Positions 33,404 to 44,077 of a stretch of 64,000 nt of DNA are shown piece after piece (the stretch's first letter is position 1; each line of letters begins with the position of its first letter). The notes beneath the pieces were generated by a model. It searched no databases. It was not told the DNA's origin and saw only the letters and a program-made list of their open reading frames with translations. The position numbers and the translations under genes are program-made. Source of the stretch: Chondrus crispus (lineage: Eukaryota; Rhodophyta; Florideophyceae; Gigartinales; Gigartinaceae); assembly GCF_000350225.1 (NCBI RefSeq), contig NW_005179120.1, forward strand, positions 218,060-282,059, read 5' to 3'.

Positions 33404-33479
33404 GCCTCCTGATTTCAGGAGGCATACACACAATTTGTGTATTTTGGGCTTCGAAACCCAAAATGCACAAATTATGTGT
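33404..33479. repeat. two adjacent hairpins between the Harbinger elements
   Basis: A perfect 9-bp hairpin, GCCTCCTGA with TCAGGAGGC (33404-33423), is followed by a longer one (33428-33479) with arms around ACACAATTTGTG.ATTTTGGG. They occupy the 220-bp gap between Harbinger A and Harbinger B and could be a small MITE remnant. Confidence 0.65.
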
Positions 33480-33578
33480 ACACATATCACCATTTTTGTG
33501 TACATTCACTGTAATTTGTGTATACAGTAATCCCCGGTACAAGAATGTCACTTTAAGAGAATATTCATTGACTATAAT

Positions 33579-33637
33579 ATCTGAAACTTAGTTGCGTAAA
33601 CACTATATTATAGTGTTTACGCAACTAAGTTTCAGAT
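33579..33637. repeat. perfect 29-bp palindrome at the left end of Harbinger B
   Basis: Two perfect 29-bp arms are separated by a single T at 33608. The right arm (33609-33637) is the left terminal repeat of Harbinger B (GTTTACGCA...); the left arm is an inverted copy of it lying outside the element. Confidence 0.92.
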
Positions 33638-33843
33638 TTGATTTTTGACGAATTTCATCAATGCGTGTGCACGTTTAGGAAACGTTTCTGAATTCGGGCA
33701 ATATCGGTTGAAAAAAATTCTGAAATGCCGGGTGTTTGTGAAGTGACTCCAGAAATGAATTGCCCCAAATCTGGGAATGTTGCGAACTGTTGTTTGATCA
33801 AAACATGTTCAGCAGCCAAGGAATCGACAGCCACATCACCGTC

Positions 33844-34662
33844 ATGGCCGACCTGATACCAAAATCTCCAACAGAGCCCGGATCTGGCTCCAGCTCCCCG
33901 ACTAATACAAGACACACTGCTAAGCCCGGTCGCAAGTCTAAGTTTACAGCTGCTCAAGATTTGATTATTGCTCAGGAGGTTGCTGCTGCAGAAGCACACG
34001 TTGCTCCTCATGGAGAAACTCTTTTGCGGTTCGAAAAGGCATCAAAAATGGCCAACAACAATCCTAATTTCGGACACAAGGTGACAGGAAAGAACTTACA
34101 AGATATATTCAAAAAACTTTTAGAAGATTACGCTCTTCGCGCTGGAAGGGATCGAAATATGTCTGGAACGGGAGGGGAGTTGGGAGAGCTTGATCAGTTG
34201 TTAGGGGATCTGTTGGAAGCGAAGACGGACCGAGAGGCGAAGAAGGATGGGGATGCTAAAGATAAAGCGGATCAAGAGTCGAGGAAGTTGGCGGCGGGCA
34301 AAGAGCTGATCCTTCAAACCTTAAAAGGCAAAGCACGTAGACCTAGGAAAGGGAGCAGCGATGAAGGTACAGCACCTAAGAAGCGCCGCATTGATCTAAC
34401 TGATGGCATGCACGAGCTGGGATCGGCACTGAAGGGGTCCGAGCGTGCGCGGCTTGAACTTGAAAAGGAAAAGTTAAATCGTCATGTGGCAGAGAAGCGC
34501 GAAGAGCGCGCAGAGCGTGCGGTAGAGAGACAACTGCGCAAAGAGGAAATGCAGTCGTACCGTCAAACGATGAAGAAAATGATGAGCGACAACAGCAAGC
34601 AGATGCAAGCGGTGTTAGGTCTCGTTGGATCGCTGCTGCATCAATCAACGGACAACAAATAA
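33844..34662 (+). CDS. Myb/SANT-like protein of Harbinger B
   Basis: From ATG at 33844 (MADLIPKSP) the frame gives 272 residues; an ATG at 33760 would add 28 less typical ones. A Pro/Ser-rich start precedes a helical section RKSKFTAAQDLIIAQEV and VTGKNLQDIFKKLLEDY that fits a Myb/SANT-like DNA-binding fold. Then come an acidic/basic linker (KTDREAKKDGDAKDKADQESRK), the basic stretch APKKRR as a possible nuclear signal, and a long Glu/Arg coiled coil (about 205-255) for pairing. By analogy with Harbinger pairs it would bind the ends and bring the transposase to DNA. The frame is intact. The stop overlaps AATAAA, a likely polyadenylation signal. Confidence 0.75.
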   Translation: MADLIPKSPTEPGSGSSSPTNTRHTAKPGRKSKFTAAQDLIIAQEVAAAEAHVAPHGETLLRFEKASKMANNNPNFGHKVTGKNLQDIFKKLLEDYALRAGRDRNMSGTGGELGELDQLLGDLLEAKTDREAKKDGDAKDKADQESRKLAAGKELILQTLKGKARRPRKGSSDEGTAPKKRRIDLTDGMHELGSALKGSERARLELEKEKLNRHVAEKREERAERAVERQLRKEEMQSYRQTMKKMMSDNSKQMQAVLGLVGSLLHQSTDNK

Positions 34663-34835
34663 AGTGTATCTGCGGCAGTAAAAGTATGGTCGTTCGAAAC
34701 ATTTTTCAGTAAAGGAGACCCTAGTTGCCTTTTGTATCTCGAAACCTTCCCGCTTCTTCGGCCCTCGCTTCGCTCGGGAGGCGGAGTTTGTTCCTCGCTA
34801 CGCACTCTCTGGTTGGGAGCCGTACGAACGACTTT

Positions 34836-36176
34836 TTATTGGCTATCGTTTCGATGATTGATGTACTGTTCAAGTGAAGGGGGAGTGCAGCCAATGTATT
34901 GAGATATTGTGTTCGGATAGCAGCAGTTCCGAACGTTTGTTAGAATAACCGCTGCTATGTACATTGCTCCCACGGTAGACTCCTTTACCCTCATCTTACG
35001 TTTAAAGTCTACCAGCGTCCAGTACCTTTTTACCTCGCGAAAAAACCACTCTACCGTGACTCTGTTCTTTTCCATTGCGGTATTGAACGCCGATTGTGCC
35101 TCGCATAGATTAGATCCACTAAAAGGAACAAAAAGGAAGCACCTTGCACTGTATCCAGAATCGCCAAAGGCGATGTACTGTTTTCCCTCGTAGTGGCATA
35201 CTTCCTGCAGGGTTTCATCCAAGCCACTTGATATATACAGAGTCCAATCGTGACGTCGGCCTTCCATAGGTCCAGCCAAGTGCACACATAGACCGCACGG
35301 AGTAGTGAGATCTTGGAACTTAATTGCATGTGTGCGCTTGTGCCCACTATAAGCAACCCGCTGAAGAATATGATCACCACCAGGCCTCGCAATCTTCAGA
35401 TTAGTACTATCGCAACGACTCTGTCTAAAGCATTACTTTTAGAATAGACAGAGTCTGCATACCTTTCATATCTTTCATTCCAAAAAGGAGCACATACATC
35501 GCCCATAACCAGATCAACCCTTTGCGAAACAAACAACATCAGCGCCTCCAAAAATATTTCTGAAAGCTGCGACTTGTGACGATCAAACAGTTCTTCTAGA
35601 TCCTTCCAACGAGTCGCACTCGCTAAGCGCCGCAACACAACGCATGTAGAAAGCAGCGGTGTAACAATGTACCTGTTGCGCGTTGTCTTCCTAGGATGCA
35701 ACGGCCATGCCCACAATGTCAACTACACGCGTGATGTCTTCGCGCCTGAAACGGAATAGGGAAAGCAGAACATCATCAGACATAAACGGAAACCTGTGAT
35801 CATCAAACGAAGTAAGGCTGATGGGCAAAGAACGTTGAACATGAAAGTTATATTCCTGATGCTTGCGTTGTAAGTTGTTAGCTACGATGAGGAATAGCAG
35901 GTTAGCGGAGAACGAGGAAGCGGGATCTTCATGTCTTCTCTTGAAAATTATTGGAATCAGACCTTTCCAAACAAGCAAGCGAGCTACAACCGCATTGCCG
36001 GTGTGATCGGATTGTCCACCAAGACCCATGTTGTTGAGTGGCGATGCGTTGTGTGGCGCTGTTGCCTTTGGATTTGCTACTATACTAATACTCACAAGCA
36101 GCTTGACGCAGAGTGCTGCGTAAATTAAAATGAGCAACACCAATTTCTGAACCTCAGAAAATGTGCACCACTGCAT
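34836..36176 (-). pseudogene. Harbinger B DDE transposase, several frameshifts
   Basis: Minus-strand pieces in order make a Harbinger-like transposase. An N-terminal part with FRFRREDI is followed by NRYIVTPLLSTCVVLRRLA and KSQLSEIFLEAL, then STNLKIARPGG (first Asp region), then AFGDSGYS with the second Asp and KNRVTVEWFFREVKRYW with the Glu. Frame changes occur near 35700 and 35412, so no complete protein can be made. It converges with the Myb-like gene 170 bp away. The sequence is far from the Harbinger A transposase, so this is a separate lineage. Confidence 0.78.
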
Positions 36177-36226
36177 TACACCTCGTGATTTGTCACAAAC
36201 AATCGTGAAATTGTGGCTGCGTAAAC

Positions 36227-37065
36227 CTTAAATTGTACAAGAATATAATATGCAACTCCCGTTTCGGGAAGTGCGATTCCAGCTCAAAATCGCCTGTCCC
36301 CGACACACAGCATACAAGAATACGACATTGTGAACAAGGAAGCTTACACCTGCCATTTTCGGACATCCCAGCCATGTACTGTACACCAAAACGAACTGAT
36401 ATAAGAATATCAATCAATCTCAAAAGGCGGAATGTATCACTGCAGAGTCACTCTCCATTGATACTCTCTATTACAGTGTCACAGAACAGCAATGCTGATG
36501 ATCTCATGTCGACGTTACAGTGCTGTAGGTCCTTAATTTATTGAATGAAAAATCTTCGAAATTTATTTGCATATTTTGATATCATTAAATGTTAAACCTT
36601 TGTTCGCGTTCTTCTGCTATGATGCGTATTGGTGAAGTGAACATGTCAGCATACGCTTGGTCTATGTTGCTGGTGTTTGGCCCATCCCAGACTAATTCCT
36701 TGCTGATTTTGTGTCGCACCTCGTTTATGGGGAACGGAGAATAGGATGCTTTATCGTTGCACCGGACCATCCCTTAGAATTCGAAGTGGTCTAGTGTAGG
36801 GTACAGGCTACGACGATTCAGTGTTCCAGGCAGATGCAAAGATAGCAATCGTGAGCAAAATGTTGAAAGCAGGCTAGGTTGGCGAAATGTGCTTGTGCAT
36901 CTTTGTGTCCGGTGTTTGGTATTTTTATGGGGTATTGAATGAATTTTTCATTCCTTTTGGGGGTTTGTACATCAGTTCATTGATTCCCTACATCGCTATG
37001 TTGGTTTTAGACTGTCAAGAATTTACGATGCGCTAAAGCTTAAAGGACGTAGAGTCCTAGCGTCC
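36227..37065. other. no gene seen
   Basis: A+T-rich spacer between Harbinger B and the GnT-I pseudogene block. Only short frames occur and none resembles a protein family. Confidence 0.5.
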
Positions 37066-37106
37066 GACTTCACAGCAGCAGAGAGTTTGCAGATATCGCC
37101 ACTCCT
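37066..37106. repeat. direct repeat, copy 1
   Basis: GACTTCACAGCAGC..AGAGTTTGCAGATATCGCC recurs with few changes at 39050-39090, about 2 kb away in the same orientation. The pair encloses the GnT-I pseudogene block. Its nature is unknown. Confidence 0.7.
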
Positions 37107-37191
37107 CTCAAGCAAAGCTAGCGCAAAACGCCGTGTGAATCATGAGGCGATTCGTCGAGAGCAGCAAACCTCACTTCCGAGCTGGTACCCT

Positions 37192-37740
37192 TCAGGCGGT
37201 GTCCACCCCTTTTTGCACAATGAACGCCCAGTTTCCATTCCAAATGATAATGGTCACCCCCTTATAGCTATTGCGTTTCATCCCGTTGCAATGGTCGCCC
37301 ATAACCTCTATACGCTTCGTGATGGGATCCAAAGAGTCCTCGTGATACACCGCAATCACGTCTCTGTCCTGCGGCCTGGTCGTGAGATAGTTAGAATACT
37401 TGAGGTACACCGCCTTCGACATGCGCGAGATCACATAGTCGTGGTACCGCTCCGCCTCCAAGTACCCGAGGTCGAGCCCCGAAAAGTCCATCTTCTCGTC
37501 CTCGAGCGCCACTTGCGACACATGCGTCTCGAAGTAGAACGACTGCGACACGCCCTTCTCCCCAAAGTTCACCGTCCGGCTCATCTCCGGCCGGATGCAT
37601 TGCCGCCCCTTCGTCTGGTCCAAGCTGCGCATCTAGTCATCCTAGAACATCTGGGGCCACTTGGGCCCAGGCTCCTCCCACAGCACCCGCATGAGCATCC
37701 ACCCCAGCCCGGGGAAAAAGTCCGTCCGGTGCAGCTCCGT
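37192..37740 (-). pseudogene. MGAT1: N-acetylglucosaminyltransferase I (GnT-I) fragment
   Basis: The minus strand carries the C-terminal half of GnT-I, the Golgi enzyme that adds GlcNAc to the alpha-1,3 arm of Man5GlcNAc2 and opens hybrid and complex N-glycan synthesis. Recognisable are LHRTDFFPGLGWML, KWPQMF, CIRPEMSRTVNFGEKGVS, DLGYLEAERYHDY and, at the end, YKGVTIIIWNG. The family's FWDDWM stretch reads F-stop-DD-stop-M because two Trp codons are now TAG (37633-37635 and 37642-37644). The N-terminal membrane anchor and donor-binding half are not present next to it; upstream the frame joins an unrelated sequence near 37748. This copy cannot work, but it implies that the lineage had GnT-I. 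Confidence 0.88.
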
Positions 37741-37747
37741 CGTGACT

Positions 37748-38186
37748 TGATCGCGTCATCACTACTCAGCGCATCTATAAGCTCCTGTCGGGCACGGTCA
37801 CTGCATATACTGAAGAGTCGTGCAGTCGCAGGATCAATAACCGGCAAATCCTCCTTTTTCTCCGTCTCTTCACTGATTTTCGCAACTCTCTTTTCTCATT
37901 CCTCCCTCTTTTTGAGATGATCTGTTCCCTTCTCTTTTGGTCCCCTGTCAACTGCCGTACTCACCTGCTTCGGAACTTTCGGCATGGGCGCGGGTTTCGA
38001 CTTCTTCAACAACTTCTTTGCCTCTACTGTAGCAGCTAATGAAGTCGACGAAATTCGGACCAAAGACAACTCTTTGTAAACCCACTTCGCTTCTTTTAAC
38101 GTCACCCTTCTTGTAGGGAGCGGAATATTCCGAAGCGCATTTCGTGCCTCCGTGGTTTCCAACGGGCTTCCATTCCGACCGACCAA
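37748..38186 (-). pseudogene. unrecognised frame joined to the GnT-I fragment
   Basis: The minus-strand frame from 38186 has mixed composition: TLKEAKWVYKELSLVRISS, a Lys/Pro-rich hinge (LLKKSKPAPMPKVPKQV), DRGPKEKGTDHLKKREE, then TGA at 37896-37898, then EKRVAKISEETEKKEDLPVI and ARLFSICSDRARQELIDALS. It runs without a break into the wrong frame of the GnT-I fragment. I do not recognise it as part of GnT-I; it is probably a piece of another gene fused by rearrangement. TGA from TGG (Trp) would be one G-to-A change. Confidence 0.45.
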
Positions 38187-39184
38187 TAAATCTTATCGAT
38201 AATGTAGAAACAAGCAAGCATATGTGCAAAAGACACATCGTGATGTTAGCAACGCCATCTCAAACGGAAAAATCCTACTTCTCAACAGGGCGGTCGCGAA
38301 AGTCCTGGAACGTACCCTCCTCTCCCGCTTGCTGGCTCGATCATATACACATTGTGCGGCAAGTAGATCTTCACTCCATTCGCGCAAAAAAGCATGGACC
38401 TCATTCTGAAGAGCCTGCTCCCCGAGTCGGCGCAGCGTAGCACCAGCCGATTTGATACGACTAAACTCTCAAACGCAGTTGCAAAAATTTCGAAAGGACG
38501 GTTAGTTGACGGTGGCGAAGACTTGGTCGCAGGGGTGACATGTGAGCGATTTGCTAACGGTGGCTTCCTCCACCGACGGAAGCGTGAGCGTGGGTAGGTC
38601 GTCGACTGAGATGGACGCGGCGAATGCCGATGAGGCCGGCTGCCAATACGTGAGGGTGTAGTCGACGAGACGGCGACGGGCAGGCCGTTCAACGGTGGAT
38701 AGTTGAGAGGGAGGCATGAAGATAGGCGGGTCGCACTGCACTCGTACGTGTCGTCAAGTTCTTTCGTTCGAAGACGGAGAGAAAGGGGATTACCGGTAGG
38801 TAGAGGGTGCGGTGCGCAAGGTTTATGGTGCGCTCAAGGCAAGACCGCTCGCGTGGATGGGAGCCTCGGCGTGGATGGGAACCTCGGTGAAACAGCATTC
38901 GTGCCCAGCAATGCAACAAAAACAGTTATACAACAGTTGATATGCCACGTGTACACCGCAAAATGATTGAGAAACGAACAAAGGGCTCGCTGCACAGAGA
39001 AGAGGACTCTCGTCCGAATTTTCTGGTGTCCATCGCGCTCCTTACTTACGACTTCACAGCAGCGGAAAGTTTCCAGATATCGCCAGCCCTCTCACGCAAA
39101 GCCCCTGGGCGGTAATGCGCACGCGACTTGAGGATGTTTATTAGACGAGTAGAGTAGGTTTTGGTAGAGGACTCCACAAGCGTG
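38187..39184. other. no clear gene; small tandem repeat
   Basis: Short overlapping frames on both strands lack domains. Two 18-bp copies of CGTGGATGGGAGCCTCGG (one base different) lie at 38852-38887. The second copy of the 37066 direct repeat lies at 39050-39090. Confidence 0.5.
39050..39090. repeat. direct repeat, copy 2
   Basis: Second copy of the sequence at 37066-37106, same orientation, with a few base changes. After it the two sites diverge within about 15 bases. Confidence 0.7.
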
Positions 39185-41574
39185 TTAAACTCCCATGCTC
39201 AAGTCTCCTTCTGCATAAAGTAAGTGGCCAAAATCAAAGCCATCGTCATAACGATCTTCCCAGTCTTCATTGCACTCATTGGGGATGGTAGCCCTCCGAG
39301 CACTACTATTAAGAGCGTCTCCGTTTTCCACATGCTTGTTTGTTGCAGGAGGGGAATCAGTGCAGAGTTTAGAAAACTTCGCCGGGGACATTCGTAAGAT
39401 TTGGGCGTCCAAGACGTCTTTCTGCTTGGACATACAAGGAAGGAAATCTCTGAGCCGCAGCCGAACCCTCATGCTGCCTTGTTCTGAATATTCTGCATCT
39501 TGGGGTACACCGCGTTGATTGCGAACTGCATCCGGACTGAAGTCATCTGGTACACGGACCTCGTTTTCGTCATTTAGCGCAGTGGATGGCATGGAAAGAT
39601 GTCTATGGCCGTTAATGATATCTTGCACAAACCAACGAAAAAGCAATGCAGTCCTATAAACAGTCCTCAGTGACCCTGTGTGACTGGCCAGGAATTCCTC
39701 TACATTGCGGCCTTGCGTGAAAGCCACAAAGAAACTGACGGCTATGCGAACTAGTTTGATGGTGCGATACATACGCTTGTACTCTGCTGGCCTGAACTCG
39801 CTTTTCTGCCCTCCATTCTTCAGCAATACATCTCCCATCAGTACACAATAGTCCACCAGCACATCAGGCTCGAGACGACAACATGCCAATTCTTGCAGTG
39901 AACGCGAATTCATGGCATCTGCGTTCGGTAACTCGGCTGTGGTTGCGGAGACGAAGTGATCGGCAAGGTTGAACATGTCATCTGGATGCTTGAATGACAC
40001 GTTTGGTTGACCGAACGCTACGGATATGCCTCTGATCGCCTCCCATGATCTGAGTGCGAAACCCAGATCCTCGGAAAAGTGCCTTTTTGCAGCTACACGT
40101 GACTCCCTCAAAAAGTCGGTGGACATTGCGTATACTGTGTGTACAATGTAAAAGCTTTCTCGACCTTTTTCGGTATCTATATCCTTTTTCTGCGGTCTAG
40201 CTTTTGTTTCAACAGGCTCACGAGTTTTTTTCATAGCTTCTCTTCCCACATAGCGCGGATTGAGCCAATACGGCGCGCGCGGCTGAGGCATTGACACGTT
40301 CTTTCTGTGATTATTCTCGTTGTTATTGGCATCTGGAACACCTTGTACGGCTCTTGTTCTCTGCGTAGCCTCATTTTCACTTTCTAGAACAAGTTCGAAC
40401 TGATTGCGTGCCTGAACAAATAACGTTCTCACGAAGCGAAATTTAAAGTCACAGTGAACGCGAGCAAGACCTGCCTCGAGCTCTTTTTTGGTAGATCTAT
40501 TCTGATGGCCGTAGAGAAACGCAGACATAGCCAGGTGAGTATGGGCAAGATTCACACCTAGGGACCACGTGTGCTCCATGAAGAAACATGACGCGTCTGA
40601 CAGGACCCGTGACATTAATGAAGTGTCAAAAACAAGCTCCACATTCGATTTCAGTGCCCTGTTCTCGTCGTCAACCATATCCTTAAAGGCCCATTTCGTT
40701 GCAGTTTTGGAAATTCTCTTCGACTTGGTAGTCAATCCCACGCTTGGACTTGTCCCGAAGAAATCATTGCCTTGGTTCATTCCATTCCGCACGTTCTCGA
40801 CATTTCTCTGAAGGTGTTTCATTGTTCCTTCAACAGAAGCCAATCGAGTAAGCAAGGATTTCTGCATATTTTCGAGGAAGAACCGAATAGAGCTCTCCCC
40901 AGGCGAGTTCCTCTCATATGTGCTTGGAGTCCTCAAGCTTAATCTGTGCTGCGCTGTTGCTATTGCAGGAGACGGAACACCTGTCATTCTTTCACCCCTG
41001 AGAGTTACTGTATTGAGGTGCTCTTGTCCCAGGCCGAAAAACTCACGAGTTTTGACGTGTTCAGCTGCCCCTCTAGAGGGATGGTCTCCAGCGTTTTCAC
41101 AGCGTGCATTCTCGTCATTCGCGTCATCCTCAATAGGAACCTATTCTCTTGATGCTCTCTGTTCCTACTGGGGTGAGTCATGGTCCGGATCTCGGTTTCC
41201 AATTTCAGCAGCAACTTCCTCCTCTTCTACAAATGCTTCGCCATTGGGCGGTGGCTGCGTTTCCATGTCCAAAAAGCTCGTGATTTGGCGTTCATTGTTC
41301 CTGCAAGCTGTCCGCGGTACAGGGCTTCCGTTGAGCGCTGGCCCTGTTGATTTTGTTCTGCGAGTGTCAGTTTTTCGAGGGGCGTCCTAGTTGCAGCCTC
41401 GTCTATGGCACAAGTTTCATCCAACGGAGGGCTTGACCTTTTTCTCGGAAAAATTGCCTGCAAATTGTTTGTTTTCGTCTGACGCTTGAGGTTGCGCGGC
41501 TGGAGTCCTGATACAGCAACCCTTCGCTTTCCATTCGCTCTTCCAGCCGATGCAAGTGGGCGTGCCAGGGGCAT
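39185..41574 (-). pseudogene. large unrecognised protein, probably the accessory gene of a DNA transposon
   Basis: A 600-residue frame (40987-39185) is intact and protein-like, with a helical N-terminal part (ESSIRFFLENMQKSLLTRL, MKHLQRNVENVRN), a middle linker rich in Asn/Lys/Pro (about 220-285), a second helical part (DFLRESRVAAKRHF, EYKRMYRTIKLVRIAVSF) and an acidic end. The same frame is open further upstream except for two TAG codons near 41130-41170. A start at 41574 (MPLARPLASAGRANGKRR) in another frame joins near 41275. I recognise no family. It points away from the Tnp2-like gene at 42275, which suggests the two-gene layout of CACTA-like elements; this is inference. Upstream breaks make a full-length product unlikely. 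Confidence 0.5.
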
Positions 41575-41836
41575 GATCGGAGAACTCAGAATGTCGCTTT
41601 CAATTAAGCTTCACGGAGTATGGAGAAATAAGCAAGTAAGATCAGCAAGATAACACCAACAAAAAGAGGGGAGATCGGCAAGTTCGATCGAAACTGGTTC
41701 TGTGAACAAAGATGTGCAACTTGCTACTTAAGAAGGGTGGGGTGTATCATGTGTTGTTGAACATTGAACAGTTCGCAGTTTTCTTCCGGTTTCCCGCGGA
41801 ATAGTTAGCATTTTTCTGTACTGGTGCCAGCCTGGC

Positions 41837-41895
41837 ATGGGTACAACCGTATTGCTGGAAGTACTCAGTACTTCCAACAATACGGTTGTACCCAT
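41837..41895. repeat. near-perfect 29-bp foldback
   Basis: Arms of 29 bp with one mismatch are separated by a single base at 41866. It lies in the gap between two divergent transposon genes, where both promoters should be. Confidence 0.9.
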
Positions 41896-42731
41896 TGATC
41901 CTCTGGGCAGCATGAAACCTAGACAATTCACCATTAACTGCAGTACTGAAGTTGACTGCAGACAGTGTTGCATACGATACCTCAAATTTAGACGAATTGC
42001 ATGTATGCCAGCGTGCTAATGATTTAAGCACTATACTTGTTTGCGAACCAACGGCAAAAATACCTATCGCCCGATTTGAATTGCGCCGCGGTCTCTATCT
42101 GCATGGGGACCTCAGGAGGATCACGATCCTCCGGTCTAAAACGTCCACATCCTAGGAGAGACAGTCGCAAGAATCGAAGCCGCTTCGAATGGAAGGAACA
42201 GGCGGTCGTACCTACTGGTGTGCACCAATAGCACCAACAACTGTATCCCGGAACGTTAGATCTGATGAACAGATCAGATTAGTTCGAACAAAATAGTTCA
42301 AATTTCCTGGTACAGAGAGAGTTATTCGCAAGTGAAAATACTGATGGGCAGATTCAGAATCGTACATCACTCGATTCGATCCTTCTTAAAACGAACTGTG
42401 AAAATGCTGTACATGCGACTCGCAACGAGATCAGTGAGGTTAACCTCGCTCCTCCACATGCCGAAATAGAAGGATATCCGAATCCGATGCAACACACGAG
42501 CGTTTCAGACATAGACCGTGTTGCTATTGGATATGAGGCGGATGAAATGATTCCTTCGGAGGAGGATCAGCAGTCATCTATTCTACGAGGTGGCGATAGT
42601 GGTAAACATTGTATTGGGGAAGACGCCTCACCGGAGGCAAAAAAGATACAACGTTCAGACCGGAGATCACCGAATACATGGCAGAAAATGCTTGCTGTAA
42701 TAGCTGTTAGCGGAACAAGTCGTCTCACTAG

Positions 42732-42771
42732 GGAACAATTTGAGTTCTTCAGGAACAATTTGAGTTCTTCA
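42732..42771. repeat. 20-bp tandem duplication that shifts the frame
   Basis: Two perfect copies of GGAACAATTTGAGTTCTTCA. Twenty is not a multiple of three, so the duplication breaks an otherwise continuous reading frame. Confidence 0.95.
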
Positions 42772-43408
42772 GGAACACAGTGAACTGGCTACTTGACGAA
42801 TACGCACCAGAAGAACAGAAATTGCCATCTTACTCTATGGTCCAACGCACATTGCTACCCTTCCTTTGGAATTCCAGCTTCCCCTGCTCTGAGAGGCATC
42901 TCGTACCAGTGGACTTACGAAAAGCAGGGGCTAAGAGTACAGCATCTGGGCGTGCTGGGGGCCCATTTTTGAACAGCCGTTGGACTACGACAAATGACGA
43001 CGCCCAGTCAAAAGCGGAAGTCCAGATCATATTGCCGAGTACGTGGGCGATGAAAGACGTCTCTTTCAAGCCTATAGGGAATCTTCTGCGATCTGGCTGT
43101 CGTGCGGAAGTGAAACCCAGTTCATATGACCCACTGTTCTCTACAATCTCAAGTGTCCCTACAGTTGCCAAGAAGCAACTTTTTCTGGATGGCCCTCACC
43201 ACTCTCTTTTCTCCACAAGATCCCGGGCCAATATTTGTGACACATTTCATCGGAATGGAGAGATAGTAAACATTTTTCTAAATGCCGCACACGCACCTCG
43301 CAAAGGAACTACAATGGATATCAACGAGTACCATTCTTATTTGGGGAGCCTGTCCGTTACAGGGAAAGGCGATTCTGAATTTTGTTTATCAGCAGCGATA
43401 TTGAACAC

Positions 43409-43413
43409 ACATC
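43409..43413. repeat. target-site duplication ACATC, left copy
   Basis: ACATC directly precedes the 5' LTR of element 2 and recurs at 57769-57773 directly after the 3' LTR. Confidence 0.95.
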
Positions 43414-44076
43414 TGTGGCATAACGGCGGTTCGCGATTAGATTTAGATCAGATCAATACGAATCACACCCGCGCACACGTGTACCCCCACGTGTACGGAG
43501 GACGCGGGACCACACGCGTACACGTGTAGGAGATGCATACCACCGCGCGCACAGTACGCGTCTCACACGTGTGCTGTCAGCCCCGACGGCTGACAGCATT
43601 ACAGCGTGGGACGACCAGCGCTACAGTAAGTTACTACAGCATACAGGTACTGTAGTATTATGATAGACGCATTGTATACATTAAATACGAGAGCGACCGG
43701 CGGCGGGGTAGGTGGACAAGCACGGACTTGTCCACGACCTACCGCCTAGGTCCGTCTTCCAGCTTAACTAACGAGCGCGATCCGCCTTCGCGCGCGTTAA
43801 CCGGGACAAAGCGGGTAGGGGACAGCCGCGTACGCGAGCGAGCCTAGAACCGCCTCCGCCCGTCAGCGCTGGTACGTTACCCAGCGCTGCTCCGGGGCGT
43901 CGAGGCGTAGATCGGCCCGTGCGTACGCTCGTCCCCGACCGTTCCGCTCTACCACGCTACCAGGGCCCGCTTCCCTGTCTCGTTAGCTGTGTGTTCTCCC
44001 CGTCTTCTCGCCCCTCGTACGGGGTCTACGTCGAGCTAAGTATACACCCCTCTCCGTTGGGGGGTGTTATACTACA
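43414..44076 (+). repeat. 5' LTR of element 2
   Basis: It begins TGTGGCATAAC and ends GTTATACTACA, imperfect inverted ends. It contains two stem-loops: TGCTGTCAGCC with GGCTGACAGCA (43572-43598), and a longer one around GTAGGTGGACAAG (about 43711-43746). A promoter-like A+T-rich stretch lies near 43675-43690. The stem-loops may belong to the transcribed R/U5 part. Confidence 0.95.
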
Positions 44077-44077
44077 G

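Larger units (their letters stand above)
33615..36226. mobile_element. PIF/Harbinger DNA transposon B
   Basis: About 2.6 kb lie between imperfect inverted ends that both begin GTTTACGCA and stay similar for about 30 bases (..TTTCA.GATT..). Inside are a Myb-like gene (+) and a broken DDE transposase (-), convergent as in Harbinger A but clearly different in sequence. TTA occurs at both edges (33608-33610 and 36228-36230), suggestive of the family's target choice, but exact boundaries are uncertain by a few bases. Confidence 0.75.
42275..43413 (+). pseudogene. Tnp2-like transposase gene, first part (cut by element 2)
   Basis: An open plus frame starts after a TAG near 42270; the first ATG in it is at 42487. 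It is shifted by a 20-bp tandem duplication (42732-42771); with only one copy, TREQFEFFRN would run straight on into TVNWLLDEYAPEEQKLPSY. The frame then continues to 43413, where gypsy element 2 entered at ACATC. Beyond element 2 the frame resumes for a few codons (..NTHLVHA) to a splice donor GTATGG. The protein is not informative by itself; its continuation at 57769-58746 gives the family. It is the right member of a divergent pair. Confidence 0.65.

Noticed and set aside
37087..37920. A 277-codon plus-strand frame rich in His/Leu/Arg
   Set aside because: It is the opposite strand of the GnT-I fragment, whose minus-strand translation matches a known family.
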